Part shown: piece by piece, positions 58,002 to 64,000 of the stretch
How positions within the stretch are numbered: position 1 is the first letter of the stretch
Layout of the letters: each line of letters opens with the position of its first letter
Source: Saccharibacillus sacchari DSM 19268
GTDB lineage: Bacteria > Bacillota > Bacilli > Paenibacillales > Paenibacillaceae
Assembly: GCF_000585395.1 (NCBI RefSeq)
Contig: NZ_KK073875.1
Span: 2,151,030-2,215,029, forward strand
Length of the DNA: 64,000 nt
Direction: 5' to 3'
Made by a program: the position numbers and the translations under genes
The notes under the pieces: generated by a model
The model's input: only the letters and a program-made list of their open reading frames with translations
What the model was told of the DNA's origin: nothing
Databases searched by the model: none

Positions 58002-58379
58002 ATGAGTATAAATCGTCAAGAATTAATAGGCGCGGAATGGAAGCGGGGTCGCGTATCGGGAAAAAGACAAATTACCATCCCACAAAAGTTCTTCGAGCAA
58101 CTTCAAATTAAAGACGAAGTCGAATTTTCCGTACAGGATAATGTTATTGTCATTCGCCCGGTACGAGAACAAGCAGGAAATGATCAATTTGCGGATTTGA
58201 TTCTGGCTGATCTGATTAAAGAAGGCTTTGCCGGTGAAAAGTTGCTTGCCGAGTTCCGTAAAAGACAAGCTGCGTTGCCCAAAGCCGTTCAACGTATCAT
58301 AGCGGACTCCAAGCAAGCTGCTCTCGACCACAAAAAAGACCAAACCGAAGAATTATTCGGTGACGTGATGGAGGACTAA
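58002..58379 (+). CDS. AbrB/MazE-type antitoxin
   Basis: A 125-residue protein. The N-terminal swapped-hairpin DNA-binding region reads GRVSGKRQITIPQKFFEQLQIKDEVEFSVQDNVIVIRP, and the C-terminal helical tail (EKLLAEFRKRQAALPKAVQRI) would wrap the toxin. The ATG at 58002 (GGAGGG 6 bases away) is better spaced than the adjacent one at 57999. GGAGGACTAAATG links it to the toxin gene. The region is AT-richer than its neighbours, suggesting transfer. Confidence 0.8.
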   Translation: MSINRQELIGAEWKRGRVSGKRQITIPQKFFEQLQIKDEVEFSVQDNVIVIRPVREQAGNDQFADLILADLIKEGFAGEKLLAEFRKRQAALPKAVQRIIADSKQAALDHKKDQTEELFGDVMED

Positions 58380-58782
58380 ATGCTACCTGTTGCCTATCTG
58401 CCTCCTGCTTCACGTTATTTTAAAAAATTAGTCGAGAAACCTTTGAAAGTTTTATACCTAGAAGCTTGACCGATCTTAATCAGAGGTTTATGTTCGGTTG
58501 AAACGCACACGCTTTAGGTGCGATTCAGACGGGCGTAACCTTACAGTTAACTTGGTCAAGCTACTAGAAGCGATCACGGCCATTCGAACAGATCCCTTTT
58601 GCGGCTCACCAAAAAGTGGCGATCTGAAAGGCATTTACGGATATGATGTCTTTTATAAAGGCACGAATTATGAATTAGCTTATCGTCTTGAAGAAAATGA
58701 AGAAGGCGAAATCGTGGTTGTTATTCTAGCCGGGACCCGAGAGAATTTTTATGACGAATTGAAGCGATATTTGAATATGTGA
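58380..58782 (+). pseudogene. RelE-like toxin gene disrupted by a 98-bp insertion
   Basis: Starts at ATG 58380, one base before the antitoxin stop ends. N-terminal part YLPPASRYFKKLVEKPLKVLYLEA stops early at TGA within the insertion. The frame resumes as AITAIRTDPFCGSPKSGDLKGIYGYDVFYKGTNYELAY... to ...GTRENFYDELKRYLNM, the rest of a RelE/ParE-superfamily toxin. The insertion (58466-58563) is flanked by CTAGAAGC (58458-58465 and 58564-58571). Removing insertion and one repeat exactly restores L-E-A-I-T-A. Without the toxin the antitoxin is an orphan. Confidence 0.8.
58466..58563. mobile_element. 98-bp insertion with 8-bp target duplication in relE-like gene
   Basis: TTGACCGATCTTAATC ... TTGGTCAAGCTA between direct repeats CTAGAAGC. 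TTGACC/GGTCAA outer pairing, GGTT/AACC and CGCAC/GTGCG inner pairing make nested hairpins. No ORF. CTTAATCAGAGG is shared with 44331-44342. A MITE of an 8-bp-duplicating transposase family is likeliest. Confidence 0.75.
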
Positions 58783-58833
58783 TCGAGCTGCGCCTATTCA
58801 GGTAGCAGTTTTTATTTGTAAGAAAACAAAAAA

Positions 58834-58866
58834 GTGCTTCTCCCGTCTCAATGACCGAAGAAGCAC
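58834..58866 (-). terminator. Terminator of the following minus-strand gene
   Basis: GTGCTTCT / AGAAGCAC arms; A run at left gives U tract on the minus strand. 32 bp past the stop at 58898. Confidence 0.8.
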
Positions 58867-58897
58867 CTTATCCCAAACTCTTGCACCTTTCAGAGCA

Positions 58898-59392
58898 TCA
58901 ATCCCTAAACTTCAACCTCACCCGATACGTCCCCGGCTTCGCGCTTTCGCCCTGCTCCGGTTCCACTGCCCACTGCCGCACGATCGTCGCTTGAAGCTCT
59001 TCCGCTTCTTGCGCTGTCAGCGGCACCCCGCGCAGATCCAGCTCGTCTTGCACATAATCCCGCTCTACAGCCAGGCCATGCCGGAAATACAGCAGACGCC
59101 GCAGCGCGCCGACATGCAGGAACTTGAACGTGTAGCCTTCGCGCAGTGCTTTTTCCCAATCTTCGCCCATCTCTTCCACCGTCGCGAAACGCTCCGCAAA
59201 CTCCATCTCCGGCTCGCGCACGCGTTCCGGCAGCTTCGTATAATCGCGTACGTTCAGCATATTCACGATCTCGTCATCGGAAAAACCGCCGCTGCGGCAG
59301 TTTTCCAGCAGCATTCCGACGGGAATCGATAAACGGATACGCTCGTCAGCGGACGCAGCTTCGTTAGGCTGACTATTCAGACTTTCGCTCAT
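58898..59392 (-). CDS. Uncharacterised 164-residue protein
   Basis: Unknown family. Mostly hydrophilic, mixed alpha/beta by appearance: SIPVGMLLENCRSGGFSDDEIVNMLNV suggests helices, then DWEKALREGYTFKFLHVGALRRLLYFRHGLAVERDYVQDELDL and a C-terminal TYRVRLKFRD strand. No signal peptide or membrane helix; cytoplasmic. Good ribosome site (AAAAGGAGAGATCAGG). Lies downstream of the peptide ABC operon on the same strand but beyond a terminator-like stem, so it is probably separate. Confidence 0.65.
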   Translation of the reverse strand: MSESLNSQPNEAASADERIRLSIPVGMLLENCRSGGFSDDEIVNMLNVRDYTKLPERVREPEMEFAERFATVEEMGEDWEKALREGYTFKFLHVGALRRLLYFRHGLAVERDYVQDELDLRGVPLTAQEAEELQATIVRQWAVEPEQGESAKPGTYRVRLKFRD

Positions 59393-59430
59393 CCTGATCT
59401 CTCCTTTTCAAAAAAAGATACGGCTTCGGC

Positions 59431-59488
59431 AGCTTAAGCTTAACCAGTACCCCGTCAACACTACAGGTACTGGATCGAGCTAAGCTCC
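59431..59488 (-). terminator. Stem-loop terminator of the peptide ABC operon
   Basis: CCAGTACC / GGTACTGG arms extended by AGCTTAAG / TAAGCT pairing, with an A7 run at left (T7 on minus strand). 37 bp past the last ATPase gene's stop. Confidence 0.65.
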
Positions 59489-59524
59489 GCAATCGAAATC
59501 CGGAAGCTTTGCACTGTTATTCGA

Positions 59525-60595
59525 TCAAATCGTCACGCCCGCCTCATCCATATTTCTCGGAAAATGACACGCCGCCGATTGTCCGTCCGCTTTCGGCTCC
59601 AATACTGGCGTTTGCTGACGGCAGATATCCTGCGCATACGGACAACGCGGGTGAAACGCGCAGCCGGACGGAGGGTTCACCGGACTCGGCAGTTCGCCCG
59701 GCAGCGGTTCGCGTTTGCGGCGCAGGCGCGGGTCCGGTACCGGAACGGCATCGAGCAGCGCTTCCGTGTACGGATGCTTCGGCGAGGCGAACAATTCTTC
59801 GCGCGTGCCGATCTCCACGATCTTGCCGAGATACATGACCGCGATGCGGTCGCTGATATGCTTGACCGACGGCAGACCGTGCGCGATGAAGATGTAGGTG
59901 AGGTCGAACTGCTCCTGCAAATCTTTGAGCAAGTTCAGCACTTGCGCCTGGATCGATACGTCGAGCGCGGAGACCGGCTCGTCGCAGACGATCATCTTCG
60001 GCTTGAGCGCCAGCGCCCGGGCGATTCCGATCCGCTGGCGCTGGCCGCCGCTGAATTCGTGCGGATAACGGTCCGCGTGCTGAGGGCCGAGACCGACCGC
60101 TTCCAGCAGGCTCATCACTTCGGTTTTAAGCGCTTTGCCCGAAGCCAGTCCGTGCACGATCAGCGGTTCGGCGACCAGATCGTACACGGTCATGCGCGGA
60201 TTCAGCGACGAGTACGGGTCTTGGAAAACGAGTTGCAGGTCCCGACGCGCCCGCCGAACCTGTTCTCCGCTGAGCGAAGCCAGATCCGTCCCGTCAAACA
60301 CGATATTACCCTCGGTCGGCTCCAACAGTTGGACGATCATCTGTCCCGCCGTCGATTTGCCGCAGCCGGATTCGCCCACGATGCCCAGCGTCTCGCCCGG
60401 CATAACGTCAAAATCGAGTCCGTCGACGGCGCGAACGTATTCGTTTTTGCGGGAAAACCAACCTTTTGCCACGGGAAAATGTTTTTTAAGACCGCGTACT
60501 TGCAGCAAAGGAGCCGTCTCTTCCCGATTCACGGACGCAACTTCGGCATTACGTTCAATCGGCAACGATATTTCGTCCCTAACAGGATCGCTCAT
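59525..60595 (-). CDS. Oligopeptide-type ABC transporter ATP-binding protein (OppF/DppF class)
   Basis: A 356-residue ATPase. Walker [11 protein letters not shown]-loop LVFQDPYSSLNPR, signature FSGGQRQRIGIARAL, Walker B MIVCDEPVSALD and a C-terminal oligopeptide extension with CAFHPRCPYAQDIC (Fe-S/metal-type cysteines). H-loop reads IAHGLPSVKH: His kept, the following Asp is Gly, mildly unusual. ATG at 60595 is preceded by GGGAGGTGGGGTAAG and overlaps the end of the upstream ATPase gene. Last gene of the operon; powers import of peptides or a related solute. Confidence 0.93.
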   Translation of the reverse strand: MSDPVRDEISLPIERNAEVASVNREETAPLLQVRGLKKHFPVAKGWFSRKNEYVRAVDGLDFDVMPGETLGIVGESGCGKSTAGQMIVQLLEPTEGNIVFDGTDLASLSGEQVRRARRDLQLVFQDPYSSLNPRMTVYDLVAEPLIVHGLASGKALKTEVMSLLEAVGLGPQHADRYPHEFSGGQRQRIGIARALALKPKMIVCDEPVSALDVSIQAQVLNLLKDLQEQFDLTYIFIAHGLPSVKHISDRIAVMYLGKIVEIGTREELFASPKHPYTEALLDAVPVPDPRLRRKREPLPGELPSPVNPPSGCAFHPRCPYAQDICRQQTPVLEPKADGQSAACHFPRNMDEAGVTI

Positions 60596-60596
60596 C

Positions 60597-61565
60597 TTAC
60601 CCCACCTCCCCGGCACGCAGACAGCGCACGTAATGGCCCGGTTGTTGTTCCTCAAGCGCAGGCTTGGTTTGCGTGCACGCTTCGATCGCGAACGGACAGC
60701 GCGGGTGGAACGGGCAGCCGGGCGGCATATCCAGCAGATTCGGCACCGCGCCGGGGATCGAGTCCAATCGGTCGCGCTGCTCGTTCATTTTCGGAAGAGA
60801 GCCCATCAGGCCGATCGTATACGGATGGCCGGGGCGCTCGAACAGCTCGTATACCGGCGCTTCCTCCACCACCTCGCCCGCGTACATCACGACGACGCGG
60901 TCGGCCATCTCGGCGACGACGCCCAGATCGTGCGTGATGAGAATAACGCCCGTGTTTTCTTCTTCGCTCAGTTTGCCGATCAGATCCAAAATCTGCGCCT
61001 GGATCGTCACGTCGAGCGCGGTGGTCGGCTCGTCGGCGATCAGCAGCTTAGGCCGGCAGGCCAGCGCGATCGCGATCATGACGCGCTGACGCATACCGCC
61101 GGAGAGCTGATGCGGGAAGTTATTCGCAATCTGCTCCGCGCGCGGGATGCCGACTCTTTTCAGCATCTCGATGGCTTGCTGCTTCGCTTCACCGCGGCTC
61201 AAACCTTTATGACGTCGCAGCACCTCGCCCACTTGGTTGCCGATCGTGAACACCGGATTGAGGGAACTCATCGGCTCCTGAAAAATCATCGAAATCTCGT
61301 TGCCTCTATATTTGCGCATTTCTTTTTTCGGCAGCTTCAGCAAGTCTTTGCCTTCGAAGCGTACCTCGCCGCCCACGATCTCGCCCGGGTCGGACACCAA
61401 CTGCATGATCGACAGCGACGTTACGCTTTTGCCGCAGCCGGACTCGCCGACGATCGCCAACGTTTCCCCGGCTTCGACCGAGAAACTGACGCCGTTGACG
61501 GAAGGAACCGTGCCTTCGGCCGTTTTGAAATACGTTTTCAGTTCATTCACTTCAAGCAAGCTCAT
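60597..61565 (-). CDS. Oligopeptide-type ABC transporter ATP-binding protein (OppD/DppD class)
   Basis: A 322-residue ATPase: Walker [11 protein letters not shown]-loop [12 protein letters not shown], signature [15 protein letters not shown], Walker [15 protein letters not shown]-loop [16 protein letters not shown], and C-terminal [14 protein letters not shown] cluster. I start at ATG 61565 behind GAAGGCGGTGAAGG. It overlaps the next gene's ribosome site by a few bases. Pairs with the OppF-class ATPase as a heterodimer under the two permeases. Confidence 0.93.
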   Translation of the reverse strand: MSLLEVNELKTYFKTAEGTVPSVNGVSFSVEAGETLAIVGESGCGKSVTSLSIMQLVSDPGEIVGGEVRFEGKDLLKLPKKEMRKYRGNEISMIFQEPMSSLNPVFTIGNQVGEVLRRHKGLSRGEAKQQAIEMLKRVGIPRAEQIANNFPHQLSGGMRQRVMIAIALACRPKLLIADEPTTALDVTIQAQILDLIGKLSEEENTGVILITHDLGVVAEMADRVVVMYAGEVVEEAPVYELFERPGHPYTIGLMGSLPKMNEQRDRLDSIPGAVPNLLDMPPGCPFHPRCPFAIEACTQTKPALEEQQPGHYVRCLRAGEVG

Positions 61566-61626
61566 ACCTTCACCGCCTTCTGTAATGAGCACTCTTTTGT
61601 TCGAAAAATGTTCTTGCTATGCGCAT

Positions 61627-62556
61627 TCATCCGTTCTTGAGCTTCATGCGAGGGTCCAGCACGTCGCGCAGCCAGTCGCCGAGGAAAATAACGCCCAATA
61701 CCGTGATCGTGATCGCCATGCCCGGGAACGTCGCGACCCACCAGCTTGTCGCTACGTACTGCCGTCCATCGCTCAGCATGCCGCCCCACGAGACGTCCGG
61801 CGTCGTAATGCCGAGTCCGAGGAAGCTCAGTGACGCCTCCATGATGATCGTGGTCGCTACGTTCATGCCGGACAAGACGATAAACGACGACATCACGTTA
61901 GGCAAAATATGCCGGAAAATGATCCGTCCGCTGCGTGCGCCGATCATACGGGCCGATTTGACGAAATCGCGTTCTTTCAAGCTGAGTACTTCGCCGCGTA
62001 CAACGCGCGCATACGAAACCCAGTTGGTGGCGCCGATAACGAAGATCAGCGTCCACATGCCAGGCCCCACGACCGCCAGCACGACCAACATGAGCAAAAT
62101 AGTCGGAATCGCCAGCAGCGAGTCGGCCAGCCGCATGATGATCGCGTCTACCCAGCGTCCGTAGTACGCCGCCGTTACGCCGAGCACCGCGCCGATCGCG
62201 CCGGACACGAGCACGGCTCCGATACCGACGATCAGTGAGACTTGCGAACCGTACACGATCCGGCTCCAAATATCGCGTCCCAAGTTGTCGGTGCCGAGCA
62301 GGTAATCGCTGCTGCCGCCTTCCAGCCAAGCCGGAGGCTTCAGCCGATCGATCGGAGCCACGGCGTTAGGGTCGTGCGTCGCAAGCAGCGGGGCGAAGAT
62401 CGCGATCAGACAAACGATCAGCACGATGACCGCGCCGAGCGTTCCGGTCTTGCTGCGGAGCAGCTGCCGGAGTCCTTTTTTCAACCCCCGTGCTTCACTG
62501 CGTTTCTTCGGCGGCACCGGGAGCGTTCCCGCGCCGCTTTCTGTAGGAATCGCCAC
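61627..62556 (-). CDS. Oligopeptide-type ABC permease (OppC/DppC class)
   Basis: A 309-residue inner-membrane permease with six helices. N-terminal OppC_N region (RQLLRSKTGTLGAVIVLIVCLIAIFAPLLA in outline), periplasmic loop, then EAA motif VRGEVLSLKERDFVKSARMIGA and FRHILPNV. GTG start behind AAAGGAGGAGACGCT. Second permease of the operon, 22 bp after the OppB-class gene. Confidence 0.93.
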   Translation of the reverse strand: MAIPTESGAGTLPVPPKKRSEARGLKKGLRQLLRSKTGTLGAVIVLIVCLIAIFAPLLATHDPNAVAPIDRLKPPAWLEGGSSDYLLGTDNLGRDIWSRIVYGSQVSLIVGIGAVLVSGAIGAVLGVTAAYYGRWVDAIIMRLADSLLAIPTILLMLVVLAVVGPGMWTLIFVIGATNWVSYARVVRGEVLSLKERDFVKSARMIGARSGRIIFRHILPNVMSSFIVLSGMNVATTIIMEASLSFLGLGITTPDVSWGGMLSDGRQYVATSWWVATFPGMAITITVLGVIFLGDWLRDVLDPRMKLKNG

Positions 62557-62578
62557 AGCGTCTCCTCCTTTCCTCTCA

Positions 62579-63496
62579 TTAACTGTATTTGATGCGCGGA
62601 TCGAGCAGTCGATAGACCAGATCCGTCAAAATGTTCATTAAAATGACGAAAATCGCGATCACGAACACGGCCGCTTGCACGATCGCCATATCATGCGTGT
62701 TGACCGCCGATACGAGCAACTGTCCCAGTCCCGGCCAGGCGAATACGGTCTCGGTAATCAGCGTGCCGCCGATCAGGCTGGTGAATTGCAGGCTCATGAT
62801 CGTCACGACCGGAATGAGTCCGTTGCGGAACGCATGCTTGCCGATGACGAACAATTCGAAAATGCCTTTGCTGCGGGCCGTGCGGATGTAGTCCTGGTTG
62901 AGAATCTCCAGCATATTGGAGCGGATCAAACGGGTCATTTGCGCCGCCAGGCTGACGCCGAGCGTGATCGCGGGCAGAATCAAGTGCGTAAGACCGCCTC
63001 GCCCCGATACCGGGAACCAGCCCAACATGACGGAAAACAGCAAGATTAGCATGATCCCCATCCAGAAGTTCGGCATGGCTTTGCCCAATACCGAGATCCC
63101 GGAGATAAAAATATCGATAAACGTGTTGCGCTTGACCGCCGACCAGATGCCGAGCGGAATCGCGATAATCACAGCCAACGCCATCGCGGCGAACGCCAGC
63201 TCAAAGCTTGCCGGAAGACGTTCCAGCACCAGCGGCAGCGCCGATTCGCCGTAACGGAACGATGTGCCGAAGTCGCCTTGGATCGCATTGGTCAAAAAGA
63301 TGCCGTACTGCTGGTAAAGCGGAAGATCCAATCCCAGTTCCCGCGTCAGCGTCGCACGGTCAGCTTCCGTTGCCGACTCCGGCAGCATCAGCGCGACCGG
63401 GTCGCCCGTTACGCGGACGAGCACGAACACGATCAGCGAGATCAGCAGCAGCACCGGAATCATTTGCAGCAGCGATTTGACGAGATATTTGCCCAC
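62579..63496 (-). CDS. Oligopeptide-type ABC permease (OppB/DppB class)
   Basis: A 305-residue permease. N-terminal helix LLQMIPVLLLISLIVFVLVR, GDFGTSFRYGES loop, IPLGIWSAVKRNTFID and EAA-type TARSKGIFELFVIGKHAFRNGLIPVV. Six helices. First permease of the operon; upstream is the binding-protein gene separated by a strong hairpin. Substrates of the class include peptides, nickel and glutathione; not decidable here. Confidence 0.93.
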   Translation of the reverse strand: MGKYLVKSLLQMIPVLLLISLIVFVLVRVTGDPVALMLPESATEADRATLTRELGLDLPLYQQYGIFLTNAIQGDFGTSFRYGESALPLVLERLPASFELAFAAMALAVIIAIPLGIWSAVKRNTFIDIFISGISVLGKAMPNFWMGIMLILLFSVMLGWFPVSGRGGLTHLILPAITLGVSLAAQMTRLIRSNMLEILNQDYIRTARSKGIFELFVIGKHAFRNGLIPVVTIMSLQFTSLIGGTLITETVFAWPGLGQLLVSAVNTHDMAIVQAAVFVIAIFVILMNILTDLVYRLLDPRIKYS

Positions 63497-63854
63497 GGCT
63501 TATCCCTCCTTGCCAAAGTAGAATCAAAAGTCGTCTGAAAAGCATCATCGAAATTCGCAAGCAAGCGGCCGGAGATAAAGCAGCCGGCCGCCTGGGAACC
63601 CAATTTGCTACATGCTCACGTTACGCCTGCGGCTACGAGAGCATTACTCATCATGCGCGAAACGTTCACCGAGCAACAAAGAAGTAACTGCAATCGCCCG
63701 ATCACCTCTAACGGATCGATACGTGCAGAAACGCAAGGGTCCTTTGCGGATTCGGCCGTTTTGCATCGGCCGAGCGCAAAGGACAGACTTGCTTGCTCTC
63801 ATAAAAGGAATAGCGGAGCGGTCTTCGTGAAGTCCACCGCCTCCGCTTCTTTTT
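63497..63854. other. Intercistronic region of the peptide transporter operon
   Basis: A 358-bp gap between the binding-protein gene and the OppB-class gene, with a perfect hairpin at 63739-63784 and a GC-rich GCGGAGCGG / CCGCCTCCGC stem near 63810-63842. No gene supported. Such spacers often lower expression of permeases relative to the binding protein. Confidence 0.55.
63739..63784 (-). promoter_or_regulatory. Strong intercistronic hairpin in the peptide transporter operon
   Basis: GTCCTTTGCG / CGCAAAGGAC 10-bp arms with an inner CGGCCG / CGGCCG stem and short loop. No T run, so likely an mRNA-stabilising or attenuating structure downstream of the binding-protein gene. Confidence 0.55.
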
Positions 63855-64000
63855 TTACTGGGCAGGCGTGATTTCTTGGGCGTAGAACATTTCGTCCTGA
63901 CGCGGCGAGAAGTCCACGCTTGCGTTGACGCCATAGACGCCTTTCATTTGGAACAGATAGATCGCCGGGCGTTCTTCAGCCAGAATCTGTTGAACTTGTT
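63855..64000 (-). CDS. Peptide ABC transporter substrate-binding protein, C-terminal fragment
   Basis: The gene enters from the right edge; only the last 47 codons and stop are in the window. The visible tail (QILAEERPAIYLFQMKGVYGVN then VDFSPRQDEMFYAQEITPAQ) looks like the C-terminus of a SBP_bac_5-type peptide-binding lipoprotein, where YLFQ and a final Tyr/Asp-rich region are common. It is first in the operon with OppB, OppC, OppD and OppF-class genes. Confidence 0.75.
   Translation of the reverse strand, partial: QVQQILAEERPAIYLFQMKGVYGVNASVDFSPRQDEMFYAQEITPAQ

Noticed and set aside
58466-58563. The relE insertion as a translational-bypass or self-splicing element
   Set aside because: Matching CTAGAAGC flanks are equally explained by target-site duplication, and no intron or bypass hallmarks were found. 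Kept only as a remote alternative.

Overview
The window looks like part of the chromosome of a high-GC member of the Firmicutes, most likely Paenibacillaceae (a Saccharibacillus- or Paenibacillus-like organism). This is inferred from strong AGGAGG-type ribosome sites, Bacillus-type gene families (YwqA/YwqB-like helicase pair, BrnQ, KdpFABC, guanidine-I riboswitch with paired SMR exporters, LPxT-type wall anchor) and a rich set of intergenic repeats. No rRNA, tRNA, CRISPR array or prophage was seen.

Layout. 1-4.0 kb: the 3' end of a sortase-substrate-like gene, then a TetR/MMPL efflux operon. 4.2-6.6 kb: BrnQ amino-acid carrier and a GntR/FCD regulator whose upstream region holds a MITE-like repeat. 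6.9-11.9 kb: a translationally coupled SWIM zinc-finger protein and SNF2 helicase. 12.3-14.5 kb: GNAT, endonuclease/phosphatase-fold protein and an Lrp-type regulator. 14.5-25.7 kb: a potassium island with kdpDE on the minus strand and, divergently, a 35-codon ORF, kdpF, kdpA, kdpB, kdpC and then a second KdpD-related gene made of two KdpD sensor modules with no histidine kinase. 25.9-32.8 kb: an unknown gene, two tandem secreted PQQ-propeller-like paralogues, and an AraC/ThuA/Gfo-Idh-MocA sugar cluster. 32.9-45.4 kb: mixed metabolic genes (GNAT, TPR, MsrA, GH3 glycosidase, aldose epimerase, MerR/SDR pair, EVE protein, amber-interrupted threonine aldolase, NudC, CDF transporter). 45.5-51.7 kb: ribA-ribD, FAD monooxygenase with divergent HxlR regulator, guanidine riboswitch with two SMR exporters, membrane-anchored nuclease. 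51.8-59.4 kb: HAD nucleotidase, 44-residue membrane peptide, soluble chemoreceptor, beta-helix lipoprotein, malic enzyme, and an AbrB/RelE-like toxin-antitoxin locus whose toxin gene is broken by a 98-bp insertion. 59.5-64 kb: an oligopeptide-type ABC transporter (ATPases, two permeases, and the C-terminus of the binding protein at the window edge).

The most unusual signals are: (1) the kinase-less tandem KdpD sensor next to a histidine-kinase KdpD whose own N-terminal ATPase motif is degenerate; (2) a dispersed 130-260-bp repeat in four copies with about 26-bp inverted ends and internal hairpins, one stem of which keeps pairing while its sequence changes; (3) a separate TA-flanked MITE-like family with TAGGGCGTGTC-type ends; (4) the 98-bp insertion with an 8-bp target duplication in the relE-like toxin; (5) the in-frame amber codon in the threonine aldolase gene; and (6) a small ORF coupled to kdpF. 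All family assignments come from motif recognition by eye; no database search was run.
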